Source of the DNA: Candidatus Melainabacteria bacterium
Lineage (GTDB): Bacteria > Cyanobacteriota > Vampirovibrionia > Obscuribacterales > Obscuribacteraceae
NCBI GenBank assembly: GCA_003963305.1
Contig: RXJR01000002.1
Location: forward strand, 46,913 to 110,912
DNA: 64,000 bases
Reading direction: 5' to 3'
Part shown: one piece after another, positions 35,026 through 44,873 of the stretch
Layout of the letters: every line of letters starts with the position of its first letter
Position numbering within the stretch: position 1 is the stretch's first letter
Made by a program: the position numbers and the translations under genes
Notes under the pieces: model-generated
Told to the model about the DNA's origin: nothing
Databases searched by the model: none
The model's input: only the letters and a program-made list of their open reading frames with translations

Positions 35026-36328
35026 AGCTCAAGCACTCAGACAGCAAATTCTGGCGCTGGTCGAACAGTTTCATGACGAAGCATACCCGAAGCAGGAGTT
35101 CGTGCCCGGTCAGTCCGCTGTACCTGTCTCAGGAAGAGTCTACGATGGATCAGATATCAGCATGCTGGTCGACTCATCTCTCGACTTCTGGTTGACCACA
35201 GGTAGATTTGCCGAAGAATTCGAAAAGACTTTTGCCGAGTTCGTCGGAACAAGACACGCTCTTCTGTGCAATTCAGGCTCGTCAGCCAATCTGCTCGCCT
35301 TGTCTGCGCTCACCTCTGACAAGCTTGGCGACCGGCAACTAAAGCCAGGTGATGAAGTGGTGACAGTAGCAGCGGGATTTCCAACTACGGTCAATCCGAT
35401 TGTACAAAACAATTTGGTACCAGTGTTTGTTGACATAGAACTAGCCACTTACGATCCGACTCCAGAACGATTACATGCCGCAATCAGCCCAAAAACAAAA
35501 GCAATTATGATCGCCCACACTTTAGGGAATCCATTCAACATCGCGGCAGTCAAAGAGCTAGCAAAAGAGCATGGACTCTGGCTTATCGAAGACAACTGCG
35601 ATGCACTGGGCTCAAAATACGATGGAAAAATGACCGGCACTTTCGGCGATCTGGCGACAGTAAGCTTCTATCCAGCGCATCACATCACCATGGGTGAAGG
35701 CGGATGCGTGCTGACGAATAGTGGACCAATAAAAACTCTGGTCGAATCATTCCGCGACTGGGGACGCGATTGTTGGTGCGCGCCAGGCGTCTCAGATACA
35801 TGTGGCAAACGCTTCCAGTGGCAGCTTGGTGATTTGCCGTTTGGTTACGACCACAAGTACATCTACAGCCACATCGGATACAACTTGAAGTTGACTGATA
35901 TGCAAGCAGCGGTCGGTGTTTCGCAGTTGAAGAAGCTGCCGTCATTCATTGCAGCAAGAAAGAAAAATTGGAAGTTTCTGAGTGATAAACTGCAACCTTA
36001 TCGGGATTATTTCATACTACCTGAAGCGACAGAGAACAGCGACCCGAGCTGGTTTGGCTTCCTGATCACACTGACAGAAAAAGCACCTTTTACCCGAACA
36101 GATCTTGTGCGCTATTTAGAAAGCAAGCGTATTGGCACACGACAATTGTTCGCGGGAAACCTGACAAGACAGCCAGCTTACAAGAATGTGCCGCACCGCA
36201 TTGTCGGTGACTTGACCAACACAGACATCGTAATGACGAACAGCTTCTGGGTCGGGGTCTATCCGGGCTTAGACGAACCGATGCTTCAATACATCGTAGA
36301 CAGCATCGCAGAATTCGTACGTAACTAA
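35018..36328 (+). CDS. rfbH: CDP-4-keto-6-deoxyglucose 3-dehydrase (E1)
   Basis: 436 residues from GTG. A PLP-fold enzyme without Schiff-base lysine: [14 protein letters not shown] has His where aminotransferases have Lys (H221 in the short numbering), the mark of the PMP-dependent E1 enzyme. The four [2Fe-2S] cysteines fit the C-X57-C-X-C-X7-C pattern known for this family: C194, C252, C254, C262. It removes the C3 hydroxyl of CDP-4-keto-6-deoxyglucose. Its partner reductase RfbI/E3 is not in this window. Start at GTG because the longer ATG frame adds residues that overlap the previous gene and are absent from the family. Confidence 0.96.
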   Translation: MSKAQALRQQILALVEQFHDEAYPKQEFVPGQSAVPVSGRVYDGSDISMLVDSSLDFWLTTGRFAEEFEKTFAEFVGTRHALLCNSGSSANLLALSALTSDKLGDRQLKPGDEVVTVAAGFPTTVNPIVQNNLVPVFVDIELATYDPTPERLHAAISPKTKAIMIAHTLGNPFNIAAVKELAKEHGLWLIEDNCDALGSKYDGKMTGTFGDLATVSFYPAHHITMGEGGCVLTNSGPIKTLVESFRDWGRDCWCAPGVSDTCGKRFQWQLGDLPFGYDHKYIYSHIGYNLKLTDMQAAVGVSQLKKLPSFIAARKKNWKFLSDKLQPYRDYFILPEATENSDPSWFGFLITLTEKAPFTRTDLVRYLESKRIGTRQLFAGNLTRQPAYKNVPHRIVGDLTNTDIVMTNSFWVGVYPGLDEPMLQYIVDSIAEFVRN

Positions 36329-38058
36329 TATTCGAAGTTTTTCCAATCGGAGTCGTCAACTTTAGTAGAAAGCGTTGCCGTTTTCGCTTCATCCCAGCTG
36401 TACAAATGCGGTTCTGGCTTACAGTCTGGATCGAAGAGCCATACCGTTCTGTCGTGGAAGTAATTGAGTAGTTCTTTGTTCTTCTCGGTGCCAAAATCTC
36501 TCGCCCAGACGATTTTAGAACTATCAAGATCGGGTCCGTTCACTACATATTCTCGTCTCGGATTGTGCCCCTCAGCGTAGTGCACCACAATCAAATGTTT
36601 GCCTGGAAGCGCAGCCAGTTTCTGCATAATTCGCACCCGCGGAAACTCGTCTTGTGCGTGTTGCATTTGTGCGTTAATCGCAGGCAGGGTGTAAAGCCCG
36701 CAGCCAAAACCCACGACGCAACCTAAAAGCGCAACTCTTGCCATTGGTATGCCAATTGCGACGTCTCTAAATTTGACCAGTCGCAGATGTCTGAAACCTT
36801 GTACGAGAAGCAGATAAATCGCACCTGTAACAGGACCGGCGTAATGCCGCTGAAAGCCCACAGCAGTGACTGTGATTCCTATTAACCCAGCCAGAAGCAC
36901 TAGCCACAGCGGTCGCACGCGTTTGTCCGGCAGACTGAACAACGACCAGATCGCAAAAGGCATCAGTGTGACACCGACGAAAAAATGCATCAAACCGACA
37001 AAGCGACCGTTGATCATTGCGTCTATGGTAGCGGATTTTCTGTAGACAATCGTGTCAGTGGTGTCGTAGTTATCTTTCAGCTGCTGATTGTTGTAATGCG
37101 GTGCTGGATTGAGTTTCGACCATGCCCAAAGTGGAATCGGTGAGTACTGTCGTTGCCATTCCACGTACGGCATAGTGATTGGGTCACCAGTGACTCGGTA
37201 GTTGAAGTACAACATGCTGGCCAGCGTGAAAAGCCCTATCAATGTCGGCACCACCAACCAACGGTTGAACAACAAATGCAATCTCTTTTTCCTGGCCAGT
37301 GCACTTATAGCCGTGCTAAATGCAACAAACGCAGTCAATGCCCCCTCAAAAGGACGAGAGTTAGCCATGATTGCTGCGCCGACAACGAACCAATTCTCGC
37401 TGCTGAGAGAAATTTTTCGAGCCAATCGAGATGAGGCGCCTAAAACTAGTGCACCGCCTACTGCTGCCACAGAGCCGCCGAAATAAGAGTTCACCCAATA
37501 CGATGCGATCCCCGGATGCACCAGCGGCATAAGACCGGCCAAAAGCGCCCATCGCGTCGGCACTAAGCCACACGCCATCCAATAAATCGCCCCACACATC
37601 AGACCAAAATTCAGCAAAATGCCGATCCACTTATTTCCAAGCAAAATTCCAACTGCAATTACAAGTCCCTGAAGCGGCGGATACTTCGACATATAGGTCG
37701 GCACGCTCAGCTCATGCTCAGTTTCGAAGAATTGCCACAGAGGCGGAGTTGGATTAGTGAGCCTCCCCATTGCAAAGGTCTCTCCAGCCAGAATGTAGCT
37801 GAACTCATCATGCGATCGCGGTTCAGGCACGTGCAAAATCGGTAAGGCGAGAAGCCTTGCCACAATGGCAAGAACGATAAGTAGCAGCAAGCATTTGCCA
37901 CGCTGCCTGGAAAAATCACCGAAACTTCGCCAGAGCCTGGCGCTGAACCTTTCGACAATGCCCGTTCGAAGAAACATTCCTTTGCTGGAATAGCTCAGGA
38001 AAGCAACGGAGCCCAGGACGAAAAACCATAAAAGAACGGAGATGACTATTAAGTACAA
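36325..38058 (-). CDS. GT-C family membrane glycosyltransferase, ArnT/PMT-like
   Basis: 577 residues, about 11 membrane segments. The first loop has the acidic motif [31 protein letters not shown], with the catalytic Asp-Glu typical of GT39/ArnT-like enzymes, which take sugar from a polyprenyl phosphate donor. The extracytoplasmic C-terminal domain (from about 455) is soluble. Start TTG. Its stop codon overlaps the rfbH stop on the opposite strand by 4 nt. Acceptor unknown: lipid A-like, glycan or protein. Confidence 0.8.
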   Translation of the reverse strand: MYLIVISVLLWFFVLGSVAFLSYSSKGMFLRTGIVERFSARLWRSFGDFSRQRGKCLLLLIVLAIVARLLALPILHVPEPRSHDEFSYILAGETFAMGRLTNPTPPLWQFFETEHELSVPTYMSKYPPLQGLVIAVGILLGNKWIGILLNFGLMCGAIYWMACGLVPTRWALLAGLMPLVHPGIASYWVNSYFGGSVAAVGGALVLGASSRLARKISLSSENWFVVGAAIMANSRPFEGALTAFVAFSTAISALARKKRLHLLFNRWLVVPTLIGLFTLASMLYFNYRVTGDPITMPYVEWQRQYSPIPLWAWSKLNPAPHYNNQQLKDNYDTTDTIVYRKSATIDAMINGRFVGLMHFFVGVTLMPFAIWSLFSLPDKRVRPLWLVLLAGLIGITVTAVGFQRHYAGPVTGAIYLLLVQGFRHLRLVKFRDVAIGIPMARVALLGCVVGFGCGLYTLPAINAQMQHAQDEFPRVRIMQKLAALPGKHLIVVHYAEGHNPRREYVVNGPDLDSSKIVWARDFGTEKNKELLNYFHDRTVWLFDPDCKPEPHLYSWDEAKTATLSTKVDDSDWKNFEY

Positions 38059-38208
38059 CTTTATGCCTGTAAGTGACGCCCAGATCCAATCAAATCATAC
38101 TAGCCTGTAGATTCACGATGATGCCAAGGATAAACTCGACACGTGCTTGCGACGGTGAAATACGTCTGATAAACCGAATCCTCACGGTCAATAGCTCATA
38201 ATAGTTTC

Positions 38209-39810
38209 ATGACCTCCTCTGTTTGCGTTCTTTGCAGTCAATCTGAATCTATCTTTGCATTTGCCAGAGGCGAAGCACGCATAGTCAGGTGCGCTGGCTG
38301 CGAGTTGCTGCGAAGAGAACCAGCGGCACCATTTGAACCCAACACCGTTTTAGCTGAAAACGAAAGCAGACCAGAGCTGTTAGCAAGCCAGCGCTACGTA
38401 CGATGCATCGCCGAGCAAGGTTTGCAGGGGGCCAAGATCCTTTATGCCGGTCTGAGCCAGCGTGACCTTTTCGCCACACTCCTTGCCGAAGCGGGGCATT
38501 CGGTCACTTATTTCGATCACACCTCAATTTCCGAGAACAGTGCTGAGGCGGAGGAAGAATTCGACTGCCTGGTGCTTTATCAAACGCTGGAACGCACGCC
38601 CGATCCCTACGAATTACTCCGCCAGATGCGCAAACGTTTGCGGGCCGACGGACACCTTATGCTCGTTGGACTGAGCATGGATAGCCTGCCGGCGCGTCGA
38701 TTCGGTCGCCGCTGGATCGGCTGGAGCGCCGGACTGAATCACTATTTCAACCGCGCCACGTTGCAATTGCTCCTCGAAAAAGCCGGATTCGAGCGAATCC
38801 TACTAGCACCAGACAAAAGACATTACACAATAGAGCATGCCAGGAGCCAGATCAGTCGACTGCCAGAGCAACAGCCACGGCGCTTACTCTGGTCAATGCT
38901 CGCGATGCTGCCGAAATCAATACAGCAGAAAGAAGTTCAGCTTGAATCATCGGCCGTAGTGGTGATGTCGCGGAAGACTGAAGTTCTCGGCAGAAACAAA
39001 CTATCTGTGATCATGCCAGTCTTCAATGAGAAGCGCACCTTCATGGACTCTTTCACGAAAGTGAACCAGCGCGTCCAGGAAGGTATCGCAGGCGTAGATC
39101 AAGTCGAGATAATCATAGTCGAAAGCAACTCCACCGACGGTTCTCGCGAACTCGTTCACTCTGTCGTCAACGACAACGTGCGCCTGGTGCTTGAAGAAAA
39201 ACCCCAAGGCAAAGGGCACGCTGTGCGAACCGGGTTGAAGCATGCCACCGGCGAAATATGCATTATTCAAGACGCAGACCTTGAATACGACGTCTATGAC
39301 TACGATGCATTGATCAAGCCTTTAGTTGAATATCGGCAAACTTTTGTCCTCGGCACTCGCCATTCAGGCAATTGGAAAATTCGAAAGTTTGCCGGCGAAG
39401 CAGTCATGGCATTCGTCTGCAACTTTGGCCACATCTTGTTTACAACAATCATCAATGTATTCTGCGGCCAAAATCTGACTGACCCATTCACAATGTACAA
39501 GGTCTTCAGACGCGAATGTATTTACAAACTAAAATTCGAATGCAACCGATTTGATTTCGACCACGAACTCTTAATCAAGTTGGTCAAGAAGGGCTACCGC
39601 CCTATCGAAATCCCGGTCAACTATAACGCCAGAGGGTTTGCCGAAGGCAAGAAAATTGCAGTCATTCGCGATCCGATCACATGGATCATTGCTGACTTCA
39701 AGTATTTTTTTGCAAGTCCATTCGACGACGACTATCTAATCAAAAATTCCGCACTGTTTAGTATTGAGGCGAAGAACAGCGCAGCCGATTTTCCGAATAG
39801 CTCGGGTTGA
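38209..39810 (+). CDS. Zinc-ribbon methyltransferase fused to glycosyltransferase 2
   Basis: 533 residues. Residues 5-35 form a zinc ribbon (CVLCSQ..., then CAGCELL). Residues 65-225 resemble a class I methyltransferase of the ribbon-containing type (ILYAGLSQRDLFATLLAEAGHSVTYFD, then YQTLERTPDPYELLRQMRKRLRADGHLMLV) although the SAM glycine motif is weak, so activity is uncertain. Residues 263-505 are a GT-A glycosyltransferase (KLSVIMPVFNEKRT, IIQDADLEYDVYDY with DxD, then LTDPFTMYKVFRRE). The fusion suggests sequential modification of one substrate. Confidence 0.82.
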   Translation: MTSSVCVLCSQSESIFAFARGEARIVRCAGCELLRREPAAPFEPNTVLAENESRPELLASQRYVRCIAEQGLQGAKILYAGLSQRDLFATLLAEAGHSVTYFDHTSISENSAEAEEEFDCLVLYQTLERTPDPYELLRQMRKRLRADGHLMLVGLSMDSLPARRFGRRWIGWSAGLNHYFNRATLQLLLEKAGFERILLAPDKRHYTIEHARSQISRLPEQQPRRLLWSMLAMLPKSIQQKEVQLESSAVVVMSRKTEVLGRNKLSVIMPVFNEKRTFMDSFTKVNQRVQEGIAGVDQVEIIIVESNSTDGSRELVHSVVNDNVRLVLEEKPQGKGHAVRTGLKHATGEICIIQDADLEYDVYDYDALIKPLVEYRQTFVLGTRHSGNWKIRKFAGEAVMAFVCNFGHILFTTIINVFCGQNLTDPFTMYKVFRRECIYKLKFECNRFDFDHELLIKLVKKGYRPIEIPVNYNARGFAEGKKIAVIRDPITWIIADFKYFFASPFDDDYLIKNSALFSIEAKNSAADFPNSSG

Positions 39811-39915
39811 GGTAAGAGTCCCGACGTTGATTGAAAAGGCAGAAGAGCAGAACGATTAGCCACGAATCGAGACTTGTATGATAATTGAGTGCGGTTTCCG
39901 GGCAAGATTTAAGTA

Positions 39916-41031
39916 ATGAACGTTCCGAAAGAAAACCTCCAGCCAGCCAGCACGGAGCACGCCGACCAAGCAGCGGTGCTCACCTATCCGTGGATGTTCG
40001 GACGCACATTCGACATCATGTTCTTTTTCGTGCCAATCCTGATAGGGGTGGCATGTTTCACCATGTCTCAGCTGTCCTGGGTGAGTTCATCAGCGATCTG
40101 GTTGTTTCTTGCGCTGGACGCATTCGGCGCCGGTCCCTTTCACTTCGGACCGACCTGGTTTGCCTACTTTGACAAGAAAAATCGAGAGCACTGGGCAAGC
40201 GATCGAAAAAAACAAATCATTTTCTTCGTAGCGCCGGTGCTCCTCGCAGTCGGCACTACATTGACTTTTATGTATGTGTTCGGAGTGGTCGAAATTCTCA
40301 TTACTATCTGGGCGATTCAACATGTTGTTCAGCAAAATGTCGGCATATTGCTGCTTTACCACAACCAGGGCAGAGGCGAGGCAATTGTAGATCGCCAACT
40401 GGAGATGAAAAGCCAGCAGTATCCAGCGACACTTTTCTCACTGCTCTTTTTCCATCGCATCTTCCTTTTGAATGCACCTGGAATTGGATGGAACATATTC
40501 TTCGCAATAGTAGCCGTTTGGGCATTCACACCAGTTGTTCGATACATCCTGGAGTTGCACAGACAAGTGCGCGAAGGCGCAACAATCAACGTGCCTGCGC
40601 TAGCCTTTTGGGTTCTGGCAATCACGATGATGATACCTTTCGCATTTCTTGGCAAAACCTTTTCAGAAGCATGGGTGATTCCTGTTACGGTGCACTGGTT
40701 TCAGTACATCGGCTTAAACTACGCCATCGTCAAGAAAAAATACAGCCCCGACTCACAGTTCAAAAACGATCTCCCTAAGATATCGCCGATGGTGCTTTTC
40801 TTTACCACCTGCATCGGTTTGCTTGTCGCGGCCGTGCTGATCATGCCGGTCGGAACGGCGGTGTTCAAGAGTAATCCGCTCATGGTCAAAATGCTCACAG
40901 GAATCTGGTTGGGCGTCACAGCCTGTCACTATTTCCTCGATGCATTCCTCTGGCGCTTCCGCGAAGCACACGCAAGACAAAGCATCTTGCCACATCTAAT
41001 GAGCTACCGCAAAGCCCCTGCAAAATCATAA
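39916..41031 (+). CDS. Polytopic membrane protein, unknown family, paralogue A
   Basis: 371 residues with about 9 hydrophobic segments. Shares motifs with the gene at 45887: a Y-x-W-x-x-G-x-T-x-D start (YPWMFGRTFDIMFF), WAIQHVVQQNVGILLLYH, and a C-terminal ACHYFLDAFLWRFRE. The conserved His in QH and HY..DA..W could bind metal, haem or a lipid. No enzyme family is certain. It lies after the methyltransferase-glycosyltransferase gene in the deoxysugar region, so a role in envelope glycan or lipid chemistry is possible but unproven. Confidence 0.75.
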   Translation: MNVPKENLQPASTEHADQAAVLTYPWMFGRTFDIMFFFVPILIGVACFTMSQLSWVSSSAIWLFLALDAFGAGPFHFGPTWFAYFDKKNREHWASDRKKQIIFFVAPVLLAVGTTLTFMYVFGVVEILITIWAIQHVVQQNVGILLLYHNQGRGEAIVDRQLEMKSQQYPATLFSLLFFHRIFLLNAPGIGWNIFFAIVAVWAFTPVVRYILELHRQVREGATINVPALAFWVLAITMMIPFAFLGKTFSEAWVIPVTVHWFQYIGLNYAIVKKKYSPDSQFKNDLPKISPMVLFFTTCIGLLVAAVLIMPVGTAVFKSNPLMVKMLTGIWLGVTACHYFLDAFLWRFREAHARQSILPHLMSYRKAPAKS

Positions 41032-41074
41032 CTCCAGGCTGAGACGATCGCGGACACCTTCTGCTTGCCAGAGT

Positions 41075-42913
41075 TCAATGTGGAAGTTCGAACGTAAAGA
41101 CTGTCACGTCCTCAGTCAGTCCGTTGTAGTGCACTTCGCGAATCTTCTTGTATTTGCGATTGACGATGTTCATGAGCGCTTTGACGCGTGCGCTGCGCTG
41201 CACAGTTGGTGTAGTGAGCAACTCGATCTGTTTGTCTGAATCCTTGGCAATGACCAAATACTTGAACCCTTTTTGCGGCAGCAAGTCTATTCTTTTCTCG
41301 GCTTCCTGCGGTATTTCCGGTCCCCACAAGCGCACTAAGTCGGAAATAGGAATCGGAGGGAATGGATCATCCCATCTCGGATAACCTGCCACTTGAATGT
41401 GATGGGCAGCCCGCTGCTCTGCAGGCAAGTAGTATCCGAGAGTAGGAGCAATCACATCTGGTGCCACGAGGATCAAAGAATTATCGTACTTGCCTGCGAT
41501 TGCATCTTGAGCAACTGTTCGCAAACCTGACTGTGGGCGAGATACAAACCATGCATCATACAATCCGTTCAGCCCGAGCATAAAAACCAGAGTAATCGAG
41601 AACCAAATAGTGCCTTTCTTGCTGCCAGCAAATGCAGCAGCGGGGCTGACATCCTTTTCAGAATCTAAGTTCGCATCCGCTGCAGGAATAGCACCATTGC
41701 CAGGATCAGCCAAGACAACAGTTGCCTCATTAAGCCTGGCTCTTTCAGCCCGGGCAAAACCGAACCAGTGATAGAACAGAATTGCAATCAAACACCATCC
41801 AGCTGGGCTGTAAGGATAGATGTAGCGAAAGTAACCGTAGTACCAGGGGGTGATATACCCAATCAGGCTTGATGGAATAGCAATGGAGCAAATGACGACG
41901 ATGTATGCAGGTGGAACGGAGCAGAGTGCGAGTTTCCAGCCTGGAAATCTTTTTCGATTGCGAATCAGGTAAACGGCAAAGATGAGAAGGCCGATGGCAA
42001 AAAGAGGGATGCTGACTATCATAGGTATAGGAAACATCATCATCAGGTTGTAAGCAAAAATCAGCGGCCAGTAAGAGCGCGGCGCTTGATTAGCCAAATC
42101 AGACATGGTTCCAGATTGCATCTTCATAGAAGGCAGCCACGGTACGAAAAGTAGAAAACCAAGTGTTAAAGCCGCTCCGCAGCGTAAAAACGTTGGCAGA
42201 GACAAGGCTACTTTTTCGGGATCGCGCCGCATCGAAAGAAAAATCCAGATAGCCGCAGCGCCGAGAGCTGGCAGTATGAAACAACTGATGTATTCGGTGT
42301 AGCACAGCCCTGCAGTAGTCAGGGCAACAGCGATAAATGGCACCACTTTGTTACCAGGTTTTGTGTCAGCCAGTTTGCAAAACGCGATCAGAGAAAGTGC
42401 TGTCAGCAACGCGGCCATGCCGTATCCGCGAGATTGACAATCATAGTAATTGGCGAATGGCGACACTGTTGCAAAGTAGGCCGCAATCAATCCAACGAAT
42501 CGCGAATGAACAGTTTTGCCAAGCCAATAGGTAACGGGAATCAAAAGCAATCCGAAAATTAGAGGCGCAGTGCGCACTGACAGATCGCTTACACCCAGCA
42601 ACTTCACGCAAGCAAAAAGTGGTACGAAATAGAGGGGCGGGTGCAAGTCATCCATGCGCCCCCACATCTTCGCAACTACTGTCTGCACGTCAGGATACAT
42701 GACGTCGTTGAGCGAACAGAGCTCGTCAAGCCACAAGCCCATGTTGAGTGTGGGCCACAACATCACCATGCATAGAACCATCATGGCGGCCAACAACAAA
42801 GTCACATTTATTCGCCGTTGAACTATGATTTCACGCTCACCTGTTGCAGTAATGCCGTCTGCCTGGCGGGATCGGCGGATGGGTGAGCTCATTATATCAA
42901 CGGGCACGCCCAA
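41075..42913 (-). CDS. GT-C family membrane glycosyltransferase, GT39-like
   Basis: 612 residues, about 11 membrane segments. The first extracytoplasmic loop has MGLWLDELCSLNDVMYPDVQTVVAKMWGRMDDLHPPLYFVP: a D-E pair and H-P-P-L-Y as in dolichyl/polyprenyl-phosphate mannosyltransferases. The long C-terminal soluble region from about 450 is extracytoplasmic. ATG at 42892 (MSSPIRR) is an alternative start. It shares the fold but not the sequence details with the enzymes at 36325 and 52309, suggesting three transferases with different substrates. Confidence 0.82.
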   Translation of the reverse strand: MGVPVDIMSSPIRRSRQADGITATGEREIIVQRRINVTLLLAAMMVLCMVMLWPTLNMGLWLDELCSLNDVMYPDVQTVVAKMWGRMDDLHPPLYFVPLFACVKLLGVSDLSVRTAPLIFGLLLIPVTYWLGKTVHSRFVGLIAAYFATVSPFANYYDCQSRGYGMAALLTALSLIAFCKLADTKPGNKVVPFIAVALTTAGLCYTEYISCFILPALGAAAIWIFLSMRRDPEKVALSLPTFLRCGAALTLGFLLFVPWLPSMKMQSGTMSDLANQAPRSYWPLIFAYNLMMMFPIPMIVSIPLFAIGLLIFAVYLIRNRKRFPGWKLALCSVPPAYIVVICSIAIPSSLIGYITPWYYGYFRYIYPYSPAGWCLIAILFYHWFGFARAERARLNEATVVLADPGNGAIPAADANLDSEKDVSPAAAFAGSKKGTIWFSITLVFMLGLNGLYDAWFVSRPQSGLRTVAQDAIAGKYDNSLILVAPDVIAPTLGYYLPAEQRAAHHIQVAGYPRWDDPFPPIPISDLVRLWGPEIPQEAEKRIDLLPQKGFKYLVIAKDSDKQIELLTTPTVQRSARVKALMNIVNRKYKKIREVHYNGLTEDVTVFTFELPH

Positions 42914-42993
42914 CCTTCAGCACAGGTCTCGGTCCTCACACAGTTGACACTTATGAGATATAATTGCGCTTCCTTGACTAGAGCGGATTCTCC

Positions 42994-44028
42994 ATGGCAA
43001 AAAATATTCTAATTACCGGAGGAGCAGGATTCATCGGCTGCAACGCCGCACAGCGCTATGCGTCGCGCGGAGACAGAGTCACCCTCGTCGACCAGCTTTC
43101 GCGCACTGGTAGCGAGCGCAACTTAGCCTGGCTCAAGAGCCTGAATTTTCCCAACCTCTCTTTTGTGAAAGCCGACATTCGCGACGCCAAAAGCGTTGCA
43201 GATATTTTTGCAAAAGAATCGTTCGACACCGTGCTCCACTGCGCCGCTCAAGTTGCTGTCACGCTCTCAATCGCAGACCCTGTCTACGATTTCGAAGTGA
43301 ATACAACAGGCACCTTGAACATGCTCGAAGGCTTACGCAAAGGGAAAAATCCGAAAGCCTTCTTCGTTTACACTTCAACCAACAAAGTTTATGGTGGCTT
43401 GGAAGAGCTAACAATCGAAGAAGGCGATACGAGATATCATCTCGCAGACTTGCCTAATGGCATCCCTGAGACGCAAGGATTGGACTTTCATTCACCTTAC
43501 GGATGCTCGAAAGGCGCAGCAGATCAATACACTCGAGACTACGCGCGAATTTATGATTTGAATACAGTTGTATTCAGACAATCTTGCATATACGGTCCAC
43601 AACAAGTAGGCATCGAAGACCAGGGCTGGATTGCCTGGTTCATTCGCAAAGCATTGCAAGGACAGTCTGTAAATGTTTACGGCACAGGAAAGCAAGTGAG
43701 AGACTTGCTCTTCATCGAAGATCTGCTTGAAGCATACGATTTAGCTGAAGCAAATGTAGTTGCAACGCGTGGGCAGATCTACAACATGGGCGGTGGACCA
43801 AGCTCAGCGCAGTCTGTAATTGAAGTTTTGGAAATAATCAAAAGAGAATTTCCAAAATTAGAATGGAAACTCGAGGCATGGCGAGCAGGCGACCAGAAGG
43901 TCTACATCAGCGATGTCTCCAAGGCTGAGCGCGACTTCGGCTGGCGGCCCAAGACTTCGTCTGCAGATGGGATTTCCAAATTGATTGCATGGGCGCGAGA
44001 GAATCAACACACATTGCCTCCGCTTTAG
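42994..44028 (+). CDS. rfbE: CDP-paratose 2-epimerase (CDP-tyvelose synthase)
   Basis: 344 residues, family length. GGAGFIGCNAA, QVAVTLSIADPVYDFEVNTTGTLNMLE, YTSTNKVYGGLEE, LDFHSPYGCSKGAADQYTRDYARIYDLNTVVFRQSCIYG, DQGWIAWF, GKQVRDLLFIEDLLEAY. These match the RfbE family closely, including the LDFHSPYGCSKGAADQY segment with Tyr and Lys of the YxxxK pair. Converts CDP-paratose to CDP-tyvelose. It lies 6.7 kb from rfbH, so the pathway is split. The ribosome site is poor. Confidence 0.95.
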   Translation: MAKNILITGGAGFIGCNAAQRYASRGDRVTLVDQLSRTGSERNLAWLKSLNFPNLSFVKADIRDAKSVADIFAKESFDTVLHCAAQVAVTLSIADPVYDFEVNTTGTLNMLEGLRKGKNPKAFFVYTSTNKVYGGLEELTIEEGDTRYHLADLPNGIPETQGLDFHSPYGCSKGAADQYTRDYARIYDLNTVVFRQSCIYGPQQVGIEDQGWIAWFIRKALQGQSVNVYGTGKQVRDLLFIEDLLEAYDLAEANVVATRGQIYNMGGGPSSAQSVIEVLEIIKREFPKLEWKLEAWRAGDQKVYISDVSKAERDFGWRPKTSSADGISKLIAWARENQHTLPPL

Positions 44029-44035
44029 GTTATCC

Positions 44036-44800
44036 ATGGCAGAAGAAACAAAAGCACCAGTTCATGTGTATTTCGTTCTACCGATCTACAACGAAGAAGT
44101 AGCGCTGCCGACTCTCTTGAAATTGTTAGCCGATCAGCCGCTACCACCCTCCGTTGGTCGCACAATCGTGGCGGTTGATGATGGAAGTGTCGACAGAAGC
44201 GGTGAAATTCTTGCTTCGCTCAGTCAGCAATATCCAATCAAGGTAATTACCCACAAGCCGAATCGGGGCATTCCAGGCACATTCAAAAGTGCGTTCGAAT
44301 TCGTTGCACAAACAGTAAATGACGACGACGTCGTAATCGTCATGGAGTCTGATTGTACCTCCGACCCAAAATTGATTCCGAAACTGGTCGAACGAATCGG
44401 CGCCGGCAGTGACATTGTCATCGCATCTCGCCATGCCCATGGAGGCGCCTATGTTCGCTTCCCCTGGTTCAGAACCGTCGGCTCGACCGTCGTTAACATG
44501 GCGCTGCGAGTAGCTCTGCACATTCCAAAGGTGCATGACTACACAATTTTCTATCGCGCCTATCGAGGTTCCATCATTAAACGTGGTTTCGCCGGTGGTG
44601 TTACATGGAAAGCCAAGAAATCATTCGCCGTCAACGGCGAGGTTCTGCTTATGCTCTCAGTTTTCCATCCTAAAATCGAAGAAGTGCCGCTGCACTATGA
44701 CTACGGGCTCAAAACCAGCCCTTCCTCAATGCCTCTGATTGCAACGCTTGTCGAATACGTCAGACTCGCCTTTCTCTACATGGGCAAGAAAAATTCTTAG
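44036..44800 (+). CDS. Glycosyltransferase family 2
   Basis: 254 residues from the ATG just downstream of rfbE (a longer frame starts inside rfbE). HVYFVLPIYNEEVALPTLLKLLAD, VDDGSVDRSGEIL, VVIVMESDCTSDP in place of the usual DxD donor site, and IASRHAHGGAYV. GT-A fold without a visible C-terminal membrane domain. It is 7 nt from rfbE, so the two are cotranscribed, and it may be the tyvelose transferase or a polyprenyl-phosphate sugar synthase. That link is inference. Confidence 0.86.
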   Translation: MAEETKAPVHVYFVLPIYNEEVALPTLLKLLADQPLPPSVGRTIVAVDDGSVDRSGEILASLSQQYPIKVITHKPNRGIPGTFKSAFEFVAQTVNDDDVVIVMESDCTSDPKLIPKLVERIGAGSDIVIASRHAHGGAYVRFPWFRTVGSTVVNMALRVALHIPKVHDYTIFYRAYRGSIIKRGFAGGVTWKAKKSFAVNGEVLLMLSVFHPKIEEVPLHYDYGLKTSPSSMPLIATLVEYVRLAFLYMGKKNS

Positions 44801-44873
44801 CACTCGCTGCCACGTCAGACGTTTTCGACGCCATCAACTATGCTAGTCTGATGCAGTTTCTGAGGCGAAAGGG

